Position numbers and translations under genes: made by a program. 64,000 bases of DNA, taken from CAIQPS01 sp963721365. Lineage in GTDB: Bacteria; Actinomycetota; Thermoleophilia; RBG-16-64-13. Positions within the stretch are counted from its first letter, which is position 1, and the number at the start of each line of letters is the position of its first letter. Under the pieces are notes generated by a model. That model was not told the origin of the DNA and searched no databases. It worked only from the letters and a program-made list of their open reading frames with translations. The stretch is from positions 62,001-126,000 of the forward strand of contig CAVRJE010000008.1 of assembly GCA_963721365.1 (NCBI GenBank), read 5' to 3'. Below are positions 1 through 9,669 of this stretch, piece after piece.

Positions 1-750
1 TGCAACCCGGTGAGGTCCACGCGTGTTGGAACCCGAGGAGCGCGAGAACGATGAGCGTAGAGGGCACGCCTGCGGTCCAGGCCGATATCCCACGGTGTCG
101 CCGGTTGCCGTTCCTATCCATGTGCCACCACTGCCAACCGTTCGCCGACTTCAGAGTGACCGTCTTCTGGGTGGTCCCTTCGGCGGCTGAATTCGATCGT
201 TCCCCGGTGGGTGACGGAGGCCGAGAGCAGACGGCCGGTCGGACCCGGTGGCCGACGGGCAGGGCGTGGATCGAGGCCGCATAACCCGGAGAGCCCGATC
301 TCCACCTGCGCCTGCGTGGCCTCGCCCACCGGCGTGCTGAAGGTCTCGGTCTTGAGTTCGGCGCCTCCTAACCCATCCCAGGCTGGGTCCGATCAGCATC
401 AGCACGATCACGATGCCCGACTGTGACGACGCCGACGATCGCGCCCGCTGCCGGCGGAGCGGTGGCCGACGAGAAGGTCGACGCCTATGCCGATGACGAA
501 GACCGGCCAGACGAGCCCGAGGACCTCCAGGTTGGAAGCCGAGATGACGTCGAGGCTGTAGAGAAGCCAGATGACCCCCGCCCCGATGAGCACCAGCGGC
601 CAGAATAGGGAGCGATACCGATAGCGACGGCGTCGGCCGTGCGCCCGGCTGCGCCGGGTCGGACCCGGGGCTGCCCCGGACCCGGCACTGTGGCTGCGGC
701 TCGGGCCCCGGCGCTCCCGGCCCGGCCGCTGGTGTGCCGGTTTGCTCCAT
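1..750 (-). CDS. LiaF-like membrane protein (3' end outside window, frameshifted)
   Basis: The start ATG at 748-750 has AAGGAG six bases upstream. After a Pro/Ala-rich N-terminus come two hydrophobic segments (around FWPLVLIGAGVIWLLY and VWPVFVIGIGVDLL), a third in another frame (IVIVLMLIGPSLGW), and a C-terminal part with VGEATQAQVEIGLSG and, near the edge, VDLTGL. This layout is that of LiaF/DUF5668 proteins, membrane proteins that in Firmicutes restrain an envelope-stress sensor kinase. At least three frameshifts interrupt the reading, and the stop codon lies beyond base 1. The family call rests on the membrane-segment pattern and the C-terminal signature. A stress-signalling role here is inference, because no kinase or regulator gene is in view. 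Confidence 0.6.
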
Positions 751-860
751 GACGACTCCTTGTGGACGCGCTGCACCCTCCGGACTTATCATGGACCGCG
801 AGCCACCATTCGCGCAACCGTGTCCGCGCCGATGAAGCAGCGGGCGAACGGAGGGGACCT

Positions 861-2226
861 ATGCGGGATTACGCTGGTGACATCGTCGCCCTGGTCAAGG
901 CCAAGAACCCGGCCGAGCCCGAGTTCCACCAAGCGGTCCTCGAGGTGGTGGAATCCACAGCCCTGGTCATCGAGCGCCACCCCGAATACCGGGCACGCCA
1001 AGATCATGGAGCGCCTGGTGGAGCCGGAGCGGGTGATCATGTTCCGGGTCCCCTGGACAGACGACGAGGGCGAGATCCAGGTGAACCGGGGATTCCGCAT
1101 CCAGATGAACTCCGCCATCGGCCCCTACAAGGGCGGCCTCCGGTTCCACCCTCGCGTCAACCTGGGCATCCTCAAGTTCCTGGCCTTCGAGCAGGTGTTC
1201 AAGAACGCCCTCACCACCCTTCCCATGGGCGGAGGCAAAGGCGGTTCCGACTTCGACCCCAAGGGCAAGTCCGACGCCGAGGTCATGCGCTTCTGCCAGA
1301 GCTTTCATGAGCGAGCTCTACCGCCATATCGGCCCCAACACCGACGTGCCCGCCGGGGACATCGGGGTGGGGGGCCGGGAGATCGGCTATCTCTTCGGCC
1401 AGTACAAGCGCATCACCAACGAGTTCTCCGGGGTGCTCACCGGCAAGGGCATCAACTGGGGCGGATCGCTCATCCGGCCGGAAGCCACCGGCTACGGCTG
1501 CATCTACTTCGCCGCCGAGATGCTCGCCACCAGGGGCGAGACCCTGGAAGGCAAGACCTGCCTGGTCTCCGGCTGCGGGAACGTCGCCCAGTTCGCCATC
1601 GAGAAGCTCCTCGACCTCAAGGCCAAGCCCGTCTCCGCTTCCGACTCCAACGGCTTCATCTACGACGAGTCCGGCATCACCTGGGAGAAGCTGGCCTTCC
1701 TCAAAGAGCTCAAGAACGTGCGCCGGGGCCGCATCAAGGAATACGCCGACGCCTACCCGGAAGCCGTCTACACCCCGTTCGATCCCCTGGCCGAACACTC
1801 CCCCCAATGGGACCTAAAAGCCGACTGCGCCTTCCCCTGCGCCACGCAGAACGAGATCAACGAGACAGACGCCCGCAACCTCCTTGGAAACGGGGTCTAT
1901 CTGGTGGCCGAAGGGGCCAACATGCCCACCAGCGCCGCCGGGAGTGCAGGTGTTCCTGGACGCCGGCATCCTTTACGCCCCCGGCAAAGCGGCCAACGCC
2001 GGCGGGGTGGCCACCTCCGGTCTGGAGATGAGCCAGAACTCCATGCGCATCTGCTGGCTGCGCGACGAGGTGGACGGGACGACTGCAGGAGATCATGAAG
2101 AGCATCCACGAGGCCTGCGTCGAGGCCGCCGCCGAATACGGCACCCCGGGCAACTACGTGAACGGGGCCAACATCGCCGGGTTCCTCAAGGTGGCCAACG
2201 CCATGATGGACCAGGGAGTGGTGTAA
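861..2226 (+). CDS. gdhA: NADP-type glutamate dehydrogenase (frameshifted)
   Basis: Catalyses reversible reductive amination of 2-oxoglutarate to glutamate in the cytoplasm. The ATG at 861 follows a GGAGGGG ribosome site. The catalytic-lysine region reads PMGGGKGGSDFDPKG; the dinucleotide-binding half is seen as VSGCGNVAQFAIEKL and the C-terminus ends NVANAMMDQGVV-like (KVANAMMDQGVV). Length, about 450 residues, fits hexameric bacterial GdhA. Four frame changes are needed, near 985, 1300, 1940 and 2080. All conserved blocks are present, so sequencing indels are likelier than a pseudogene. Only seven bases separate its stop from the next gene, so the two are probably cotranscribed. Confidence 0.93.
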
Positions 2227-2233
2227 GCAGGCC

Positions 2234-5197
2234 ATGCCGGAGGCTCCGCAGCCGGAAAAACTGGAGTGGCGGCACTCGTACGACTTCCAGCACCTCATGG
2301 CCAGGCGGGTGGAGAACATCATCCTGGTCTCGAGCACCTACGATACGTTCATCCTGCAGGAGGACGGGCAGCTCAACGAGCTGTTGCTCAAGGAGTTCCT
2401 TGACCTCAACCTCCACCACACCACGGGCCTGCGCCACGTGGCTACGGGGGCGGAGGCGATCGCGCTCGCCTCCAGCGAGAGCCGGTTCAACCTGATCGTG
2501 ACCGCCGTCAACGTGGGCGACATGGAGGCGGCCGAGCTGGCGCTCAAGGTCAAGGAGGCGGGACTGGACATCCCGGTCATCCTGCTGGCGTACGACGGCG
2601 GCGAGCTGGCCGAGTACATGGCCAACCACGACACGAGCGCCCTGGAGCGCATCTTCCTGTGGCAGGGCGACTCCCGCATCCTGCTGGCCATCACCAAGTA
2701 CGTGGAAGACAGGCTGAACGTCGCCTACGACACCGGGGTGGCGGGCGTCCAGGTGATCCTGCTGGTCGAGGACAACATCCGCTACTACTCATCGTTCCTG
2801 CCCACGATCTACACGGAGATCATCAACCACTCGCAGTCGCTCATCACCGAGGGTGTGAACGTGGCCCACAAGATCCTGCGCATGCGGGCCCGGCCGAAGA
2901 TCCTCCTCTGCAATAGCTTCGAGGAGGCCTGGGACGATTTCTCCGCCTACCAGGAGGACGTGCTGGGGGTCATCTCCGACATCGAGTTCCCCCAGGAGGG
3001 GCGCCTCAACCCGCTCGCCGGCGCCGAGTTCGCCCGCAAGGTCAAGTCTGCGTACCGCGACATCCCGGTGCTCCTCCAGTCCAGCCGGCCGGACAGCGAA
3101 GCGGTGGCCCGTGAGGTGGGCGCGGAGTTCCTGCTGAAGGGCTCTCCCACGCTTCTCGAGGACCTGCGCAGCTTCATCGTCAAGAACTTCGCGTTCGGCG
3201 ACTTCATCTTCCGGCTTCCGGACGGGACCGCCGTCGGCAGGGCGCAGGATCTCAAGAGCCTGCTCGGGCAACTGCGCACCGTCCCGGCGGAGTCCATCGC
3301 CTACCACGCGGAGCGGAACGACTTCTCCCGCTGGCTCAAGGCCCGCACGGAGTTCCACCTGGCCCATCACTTGCGGCCCCGCACGGCCGCCGACTACGTC
3401 ACCATCGAGGACCGGCGGACGATACCTCATCGAGGAGATCAACGCCTACCGCCGCGAGCAGACCCGGGAGTCGGTGAGCGACTTCGACCCCAGCTCGTTC
3501 GATGCGGAGAACAGTTTCGCCCGCATCGGGGAGGGCTCGCTGGGGGGCAAGGCCCGGGCTCTGGCCTTCGTCCGGCATCTGCTTCGGGATTTCGGCGGTC
3601 ACGGACCAGTTCGAAGGGATGCAGATCACGGTGCCGCCCTGCCTCGTCCTCGCGACCGACGTCTTCGACGCCTTCCTTGACGAGAACGATCTGCGCCACT
3701 TCGCCATGGCGAGCGACGACGACGAGGAGATAGAGAAGCGCTTCGTGGCCGCCGTCTTCCCCGCCGAGATCGAGCGGCGCCTGGCCGCCTACCTGGATCT
3801 GGTCCGGTACCCTCTGGCGGTGCGCTCGTCGAGCCTGCTCGAGGACTCCCAGTACCAGCCGCTGGCCGGCGTCTACCAGACCTACATGCTGCCCAACAAC
3901 CAGGCCGACGACGAGGCGCGCCTGCAGCAGCTGGTCCGGGCGGTCAAACGCGTGTACGCGTCCACCTTCCTCACGTACGCCAAGAACTACTTCAAGGTCA
4001 CGCCGTACCGCCTCGAGGAAGAGAAGATGGCGGTGATCATCCAGAAGCTGGTCGGATCACGCCACGGAAGCCGCTTCTACCCGAGCTTCGCCGGGGTGGC
4101 CCGCTCGCACAACTTCTATCCCACCGGCCCGCTGGCCGCCGAGGACGGCGTGGTGGCGATGGCGCTGGGACTGGGCCGAACGGTCGTCGATGGCGGCCGG
4201 GCTCTGTCCTTCTCCCCCAAGCACCCGCGGCACCTGCTCCACTTCTCGACGGCGCAGGACATGCTGGCGAATTCCCAGAGGGATTTCATCGCCGTCGAGA
4301 TGCAGGGAGACGGGGAGGTGACCGAGCAGCATCATCCCCTGGCGGTCGCCGAGACCGACGGGACCCTTGGCTGGGTGGCTTCCACGTACAGCCCCGAGAA
4401 CGACGCGGTCTACGACGGCATCTCTCGGCCGGGCGTCCGCCTGGTCACCTTCGCGCCCCTCCTCAAGCAGCGGACCCTGCCGCTTCCGGCGGTCTTCGAC
4501 CGCCTCATGGAGTTGGGCCGGTGGGGCATGAACACGCAGGTGGAGATCGAGTTCGCGGTGGAGTTGTCGACCGTCCCCGGCAAGCCGGCCGAGTTCGGCT
4601 TCCTGCAGATGCGCCCGATGGCGCTCTCGCGCGAGCTGGAGGAACTGGACACCGAGAACGTGGAGCCCGAACAGGTCCTGGTGCGATCGAGCAGCGTTCT
4701 GGGGAACGGCAAGTTCGCTCACCTTCGGGACGTGGTGGCCGTCGACTACGAGCGCTTCGACCGGGCGAAAAGCGCCGAGATAGCCCGGGAGGTGGCCCGG
4801 CTCAACGCCGAGCTCGTCGCCGAAGGACTGCCCTACATCCTCTTCGGCCTGGGCAGATGGGGCTCGGCCGATCCCTGGCTCGGCATCCCGGTGACCTGGG
4901 AGCAGATATCCGGCGCTCGCGTGATCGTGGAATCCGGGCTCAAGGACATGAAAGTCACTCCCTCGCAGGGCAGCCACTTCTTCCAGAACCTGACCTCGTT
5001 CCGGGTCGGCTACTTCACCGTGAACGCCGAGGAGGGTGAGGGCTTCGTGGATTGGGACTGGTTGGCGGCCCAGCCGGCCGTCAGGGACGGCGGCTACGTG
5101 CGCCGCCTGCACTTCGACGACGCCTCTGCTGGTGGCGATAAACGGCAAGCGCCAGCGAGGAGTGATCCTCAAGCCGGCGCGGCCAGGGGGTGGATAG
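2234..5197 (+). CDS. Dual receiver / PEP-pyruvate-binding (PPDK_N) protein (frameshifted)
   Basis: A protein of about 985 residues. Residues ~30-160 look like a degenerate receiver domain whose usual phospho-Asp position reads LIVTAV. Residues ~175-330 form a more canonical receiver with the acidic pair in LLVEDN, Asp in VISDIEFP, Ser in LLQSSRPD and Lys in FLLKGSP. After a linker, residues ~420-980 match the ATP-grasp N-terminal domain of PEP synthase/pyruvate phosphate dikinase, with VRSSSLLEDSQYQPLAGVYQ and FLQMRPMA. The mobile phosphohistidine domain and PEP-binding barrel of true dikinases are not visible, so PEP synthesis is unlikely; a phosphotransfer or signalling role is inference. 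Frame changes near 3415, 3590 and 5130. It follows gdhA by seven bases and ends inside a strong hairpin. Confidence 0.75.
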
Positions 5198-5258
5198 GTT
5201 CCTTCCGGCTGCGCACAAAGGCCTGTGCGACTCCTCCCTGGAACCTATGGCCACCCCC
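5186..5258. terminator. Nested hairpin between convergent genes
   Basis: The arms GGGGGTGG-A-TAGGTTCC (5186-5202) and GGAACCTA-TGG-CCACCCCC (5240-5258) pair with a two-base bulge. Inside lies a second small hairpin, CGCAC/GTGCG (5212-5229). It overlaps the stop of the dual-receiver gene and ends 16 bases from the hisF stop, so it can serve both converging transcripts. No clear T-tract is seen. Confidence 0.6.
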
Positions 5259-5274
5259 TGCCTTACTTCCAGTT

Positions 5275-6072
5275 CTAAAGCCGGACGGGGATCCCCCGCG
5301 CCGCCATGTACTCCTTGGCCTCCCGGATCGTGTACTCGCCGTAGTGGAAGATCGAAGCCGCGAGGACCGCGTCCGCGCCGCCCTTCTCGATGACCTCGAC
5401 CAGGTGGTCGAGACGTCCCGGCGCCCCCGCTCGCGATAACCGGGCACGTTGACCGCCTCCGCCACCGCCCGGGTGAGCTCCAGGTCGTAGCCGTCCTTGG
5501 TGCCGTCGCGGTCCATGGAGGTGAGCAGTATCTCCCCCGCCCCCAGTCCCACGGCCCGGACGGCCCACTCGACGGCGTCGAGGCCGGTGGGGACGCGGCC
5601 GCCGTTGAGGTAGGCCTCCCAGTGAGCAGCCACCCGGTTCGCCGGCGCGCGCCCCGCCAGGCGGCGAAGCCACCCGCTTGGCGTCGATCGCCAGGACCAC
5701 GCACTGGGAGCCGAAGCGCCGCGCGCAGGCCGAGATCAGGTCGGGATCCTGGATGGCGGCCGAGTTGAGCGAGACCTTGTCGGCGCCGGCCCCGAGCAGC
5801 GCCCGCACATCGTCTTCGCTGCGGATGCCGCCGCCGATGGTGAACGGGATGAAGAGCTCTTCGGCGCAGTGCCGGGCCAACTCGACGATGGTGTCGCGCT
5901 TCTCGTGAGAAGCGGTGATGTCGAGGAAGACCACCTCGTCGGCGCCTTCCTTGTCGTAGCGGGAGGCCAGCTCCACCGGGTCGCCCGCGTCGCGGATGTC
6001 GACGAAGTTGGTGCCCTTGACCACCCGTCCCCGGTCGACGTCGAGGCAGGGGATGATCCGCTTCAGCAGCAT
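5275..6072 (-). CDS. hisF: Imidazole glycerol phosphate synthase, cyclase subunit (frameshifted)
   Basis: HisF uses ammonia delivered by HisH to turn PRFAR into imidazole glycerol phosphate and AICAR. The two catalytic aspartates are seen in CLDVDRGRVVKG and LAIDAKRV; the phosphate-binding loops FTIGGGIRSEDDV and LLTSMDRDG are present, and the end reads EYMAARGIPVRL. Frame changes lie near 5660 and 5430. Behind AIDAKRV sits an extra Pro/Gly/Ala-rich stretch (ASPPGGARAGEPG) not expected in the family, where a break also falls. The start ATG overlaps the hisA stop by one base (TGATG), suggesting coupled translation. Confidence 0.92.
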   Translation of the reverse strand: MLLKRIIPCLDVDRGRVVKGTNFVDIRDAGDPVELASRYDKEGADEVVFLDITASHEKRDTIVELARHCAEELFIPFTIGGGIRSEDDVRALLGAGADKVSLNSAAIQDPDLISACARRFGSQCVVLAIDAKRVASPPGGARAGEPGGCSLGGLPQRRPRPHRPRRRRVGRPGRGTGGGGDTAHLHGPRRHQGRLRPGAHPGGGGGGQRARLSRAGAPGRLDHLVEVIEKGGADAVLAASIFHYGEYTIREAKEYMAARGIPVRL

Positions 6073-6863
6073 CAGTTGTCGCCCCCCGCGCCGCCGGCCG
6101 GCGCGACGCTGGAGGCCGCGCCACCGCCCGGGGCGCCGCCGTCCAATATCTCCAGAGCCTGCGCCACCGTGAAGCGCCTCTCGTAGAGCGCCCGTCCCGC
6201 GATCACGCCGGTGACGCCGAGGGGTTCGAGCTCCTTCAGGGCCCGAAGATCGTCCAGGCCGGTGACGCCGCCGGAGGCGATGATCTCCAGCGCACTGTTC
6301 TCGGCCAGCTCTCGCAGGCCCTCCAGATTGACACTCTCCATCATGCCGTCCCGGCTGATGTCGGTATAGAGGATCTCTCGCACGCCCTTCGCTTCCAATT
6401 CTCGAACGAGGTCGAGCGCCCTCACGCCGCTCTGCTCCTGCCAGCCCCGCGTCTTGACCAGGCCCTCCTCGGCGTCGACGGCCACCACGACCCGGTCGCC
6501 GCCGAGCAGCTCCAGCGCCCGCTCCAGAAACACCTTGTCCTCCACGGCGCTGGTCCCCAGCACGACTTTGGCGACCCGGCTTCGCCGCAACAGCTCGAGA
6601 GCCGCTTCGTCCCTGAAACCTCCCCCGGCCTCCACCGGGATCGGCACCGCCTCGGCTATCGCCCGGATCAGGTCGAAGTTGCGCGGCGACCCCTCGCGGG
6701 CGCCGTCGAGGTCGACCACGTGAAGGTACCGAGCCCCCTCCGCCACCCAGGACTTGGCCATCGCCACCGGGTCGTCGCCGAACACGGTCTCGTCGGCGAA
6801 GTCGCCGCGCCGCAGCCGCACGCAGCGGCCGCCCTGGATATCGATGGCGGGCAGGAGTCTCAT
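6072..6863 (-). CDS. hisA: ProFAR isomerase HisA
   Basis: Complete, 263 residues. HisA isomerises ProFAR to PRFAR, the HisF/HisH substrate, in histidine synthesis. The first catalytic Asp is in LPAIDIQGGRCVRL and the second in VVVAVDAEEG; the phosphate loops read EAGGGFRDEAAL and IASGGVTGLDDL. A Gly/Ala-rich tail (GGAPGGGAASSVAPAGGAGG) follows the last helix and is longer than usual. The start overlaps the hisH stop by four bases (ATGA). It is one of the intact genes among broken neighbours. Confidence 0.96.
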   Translation of the reverse strand: MRLLPAIDIQGGRCVRLRRGDFADETVFGDDPVAMAKSWVAEGARYLHVVDLDGAREGSPRNFDLIRAIAEAVPIPVEAGGGFRDEAALELLRRSRVAKVVLGTSAVEDKVFLERALELLGGDRVVVAVDAEEGLVKTRGWQEQSGVRALDLVRELEAKGVREILYTDISRDGMMESVNLEGLRELAENSALEIIASGGVTGLDDLRALKELEPLGVTGVIAGRALYERRFTVAQALEILDGGAPGGGAASSVAPAGGAGGDN

Positions 6864-7550
6864 CGGCCTTCCGGCGCGGCGCCAGTCTCGGGGCGCGTCT
6901 CCGACGGCAGGCCCGCTTGCGGGCGAAGTTGCGGTAGAAGCGCAGGCCCAGGGTGCTCGACTTCTCCGGGTGGAACTGCACCGCGGCGAGGTTGCCGGCC
7001 TCGATCCCCGACACGAACGTCACCCCGTCCGTAGTCGGTCATGCACAGGACGTCGCCCGGCGAACGGGGCACGACCGCATAGCTGTGGACGAAGTAGAAC
7101 GCGGAGCCGTCCGGGATCCCGTCGAACAGGTCCGAGCAGCTGCAGAGCTCGGCCTGGTTCCAGCCGATGTGCGGCACCTTGACCGTCGAGCGGCAGAGCC
7201 CGCACGTCGCCCCGGATCAACCCCAGTCCCGAGACCCCCGGGTCTTCCTCGCTGGCTTCGAAGAGAAGCTGCAGGCCAAGGCAGACCCCCAGGAAGGGCA
7301 CCCCCGCCTCGATCCGCTCCACGAGAGGCTCCACCAGCCCCTTGCTCTCCAGTTGGGCCATCGCGGCGCCGAAGGCTCCCACCCCGGGCAGCACCAGCGC
7401 GGCCGCGTCTCTGATCGCTCTGGCGTCGGACCCGACCGCCGCCGGTACACCCACGTGCTCGAACGCCTTCTGCACCGAGCGCAGGTTGCCCGAGCCGTAG
7501 TCGACGATGTAGAGAGCGCCGGCTCTTGCCGGAGGAGCGGCAGGACTCAC
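6860..7550 (-). CDS. hisH: Imidazole glycerol phosphate synthase, glutaminase subunit (frameshifted)
   Basis: Class I glutamine amidotransferase that supplies ammonia to HisF. The GTG start at 7548-7550 overlaps the hisB stop (GTGA) and has AAGGGG upstream. Key pieces: N-terminal IVDYGSGNLRSVQKAFE, oxyanion region LPGVGAFGAAM, nucleophile Cys in GVCLGLQLLFEASEE, and catalytic His in VQFHPEKSS. Frame changes near 7185, 7025 and 6920 are needed; after the last one the protein ends in a short extension (SETRPETGAAPEGR) whose stop overlaps hisA. Confidence 0.9.
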
Positions 7551-8172
7551 AGAACCCCTTTGGTCGAGGGGATGCCGGTGGCCCGGGGATCGGCGGTCGA
7601 CCGCCTGCCTCAGCGCCTTGCCGAAGGCCTTGAAGACCGCCTCGATGGTGTGGTGAAGGTCGCCCGCCGCCAATACACGGACGTGCATGGTGATACGGGC
7701 ATGATTGACCACCGCCCGGAAGAACTCCGCGACCAATCCTGCGTCGAACCCGGCGATCGCCTCGCCCACCGGGCCGCCCTCGTAGGCGAAGTACGGCCGC
7801 CCGCTCAGGTCGAGGGCCACGAGGACGAGGGACTCGTCCATGGGAACGAGCATGCTCCCGTACCGGTTGATGCCTCGTTTGTCGCCCACGGCCTCGGCCA
7901 TCGCCGTTCCCAGGCAGATGCCCACATCCTCCACGGTGTGGTGGCCGCCGGTCTGCAGATCGCCCTGGGCCTCGATGGTGAGGTCGAAGAGACCGTGGCC
8001 GGCCACCAGTTCCAGCATGTGGTCGAAGAAACCCAGGCCGGTGGCGATGGAAGCCTTGCCGGAGCCGTCGAGGTCGAGTCTGACCGCGACACTCGTCTCC
8101 CGAGTCTTGCGCTCGATGGTCGCTTTGCGGCTACCCGCCGTCCTGGGGTCTCGGGGAGCTCTCGGGCTGCAC
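7547..8172 (-). CDS. hisB: Imidazoleglycerol-phosphate dehydratase (frameshifted)
   Basis: Manganese enzyme that dehydrates imidazole glycerol phosphate to imidazole acetol phosphate. The metal-ligand motifs are present: GFFDHMLELVAGHG, HHTVEDVGICLG, and DLHHTIEAVFKAFGKAL. The end reads RATGIPSTKGVL after a frame change near 7590. The probable start is the GTG at 8170-8172 with GGAGG upstream; another frame change close to the N-terminus links it to RKATIERKTRETSV. About 208 residues, normal for a monofunctional HisB. Confidence 0.9.
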
Positions 8173-8314
8173 TGTCGCCTCCCTGCTCGAAGTTGCGGCT
8201 CGGCTTGATTTCTCGGAGGATAGCACAGGCCCGCCGGGCCACCGGAGCGGCGCGGCCGCTGGCGCCGCGGACCGGGCTGCCCGGCAGCTGTCCGGCCGGC
8301 TGCGCCGCTACCGG

Positions 8315-9646
8315 CTATTCGCCTTCGGCCCGCAACTCCGCCGAGAGGCGATGGAAGAAGAAGCCTTCGCTCTCGGCTATGCGCGCGAGGCGCGGGGTAA
8401 GAAGCCGGGCCGAATCGGCCGGCATCTCGACGTAGGACGACTTGCGGACGAACGTGTCGACCGAGAGCGGTGACGAAAAACGGGCCGCGCCACCGGTCGG
8501 GAGCACGTGGTTGCTGCCGGCGATGTAGTCGCCAAAGGCGGTGGGCGTGCCGTGACCGAGAAAGACCGCCCCCGCCGACCGGACGCGAGACAAGAACGCG
8601 CGCGGGTCGGCCAGTTGGATCTCCAGGTGTTCAGGGGCGTAGTTGTTCACCAGGGCGGCGGCCAGTCCCAGGAAGTCCTCGCCGGCGGCCGCATAGAAGG
8701 CCCAGAACCGCCGGGCGCCAAGGCCGGCGCTGGCGGCGGCCCCCGTGAGGCCGGCGGCGCCGCCGGAGTCGCCGCGCTCCGACACGAGGCGCGCAACCGC
8801 AGCCTCCACCGCCTCGCACATCTCCTTGGTCTCGGCGATCAGCAGCGCCTCCGCCCCGCTGCCGTGCTCCTCCTGGGCGAGCATGTCGGCCGCGATCCAG
8901 TCGGGATGAGCGGTGGAGTCGGCTACCACCAGGACCTCACTGGGGCCGGCCAGGCTGTCGATACCCACGCTCCCGTACACCTGGCGCTTCGCTTCCATCA
9001 CGTACGCGTTGCCGGGCCCGCAGATGACGTCCACCCGAGGGATGGTCTCGGTCCCGTAGGCCATGGCCGCTATGGCCTGGGCCCCTCCCACCCGGAACAC
9101 GCGCTCGATGCCCATGAGCCGGGCCGCGGCGAGCACCGATGAGTTGACCGCCCCGTCCCGGCCGGGCGGAGTGCAGATCACCAACTCCCCCACGCCGGCC
9201 ACCAGCGCCGGCACCGAGTTCATGATCACGGTAGAGGCGTAGGCGCCCAGGCCGCCCGGCACGTACAGCCCCGCCCGCTCGACCGGCACATGGCGGATGC
9301 CCAGCCTTTGCCCCTGGGGGCCCACATCTTCCCAATCGTCCCTGAGTTCGTGCCGGTGGAAGAACGTGCAGTTGTCCCGGGCGGTCTGCAGAGCCTCGAT
9401 CAGCTCCGGGTCGACCTCGGCGTAGGCGGCGTCCAGGTCGGCTACAGGTACCGCGATATTGAGGGCGCTCGCCCCCGGCCAGTCAAACCGGGCGGTGGCC
9501 TGGGCGACAGCCTCGTCCCCCCGGCTCCGGACATCGGCGACTATCGCGGCCACGCGTTCGGCTATGGCTCGGCCGGACTCCTCGGGCGGCCGTAGCGCCG
9601 CGACCGTGGAAGGGACCGCCGCCAGGGTCAGCGCCTCTATCCGCAT
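8315..9646 (-). CDS. hisD: Histidinol dehydrogenase
   Basis: Complete. Zinc enzyme that oxidises histidinol to histidine with NAD in two steps, the last stage of histidine synthesis. Recognisable blocks: VPVERAGLYVPGGLGAY, FRVGGAQAIAAMAYG, CGPGNAYVMEAKRQVYG, the zinc/catalytic segment LAQEEHGSGAEAL, and NYAPEHLEIQL. The ATG at 9646 with AGGAGGG upstream is preferred over upstream in-frame starts. An Ala/Gly-rich insertion (GDSGGAAGLTGAAASAGLGA) interrupts the region before NNYAPEHLE. It starts 23 bases after dnaE and is followed by about 140 bases without a gene before hisB. Confidence 0.96.
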   Translation of the reverse strand: MRIEALTLAAVPSTVAALRPPEESGRAIAERVAAIVADVRSRGDEAVAQATARFDWPGASALNIAVPVADLDAAYAEVDPELIEALQTARDNCTFFHRHELRDDWEDVGPQGQRLGIRHVPVERAGLYVPGGLGAYASTVIMNSVPALVAGVGELVICTPPGRDGAVNSSVLAAARLMGIERVFRVGGAQAIAAMAYGTETIPRVDVICGPGNAYVMEAKRQVYGSVGIDSLAGPSEVLVVADSTAHPDWIAADMLAQEEHGSGAEALLIAETKEMCEAVEAAVARLVSERGDSGGAAGLTGAAASAGLGARRFWAFYAAAGEDFLGLAAALVNNYAPEHLEIQLADPRAFLSRVRSAGAVFLGHGTPTAFGDYIAGSNHVLPTGGAARFSSPLSVDTFVRKSSYVEMPADSARLLTPRLARIAESEGFFFHRLSAELRAEGE

Positions 9647-9669
9647 GGCCGCATCCCTCCTGCCGCCCG

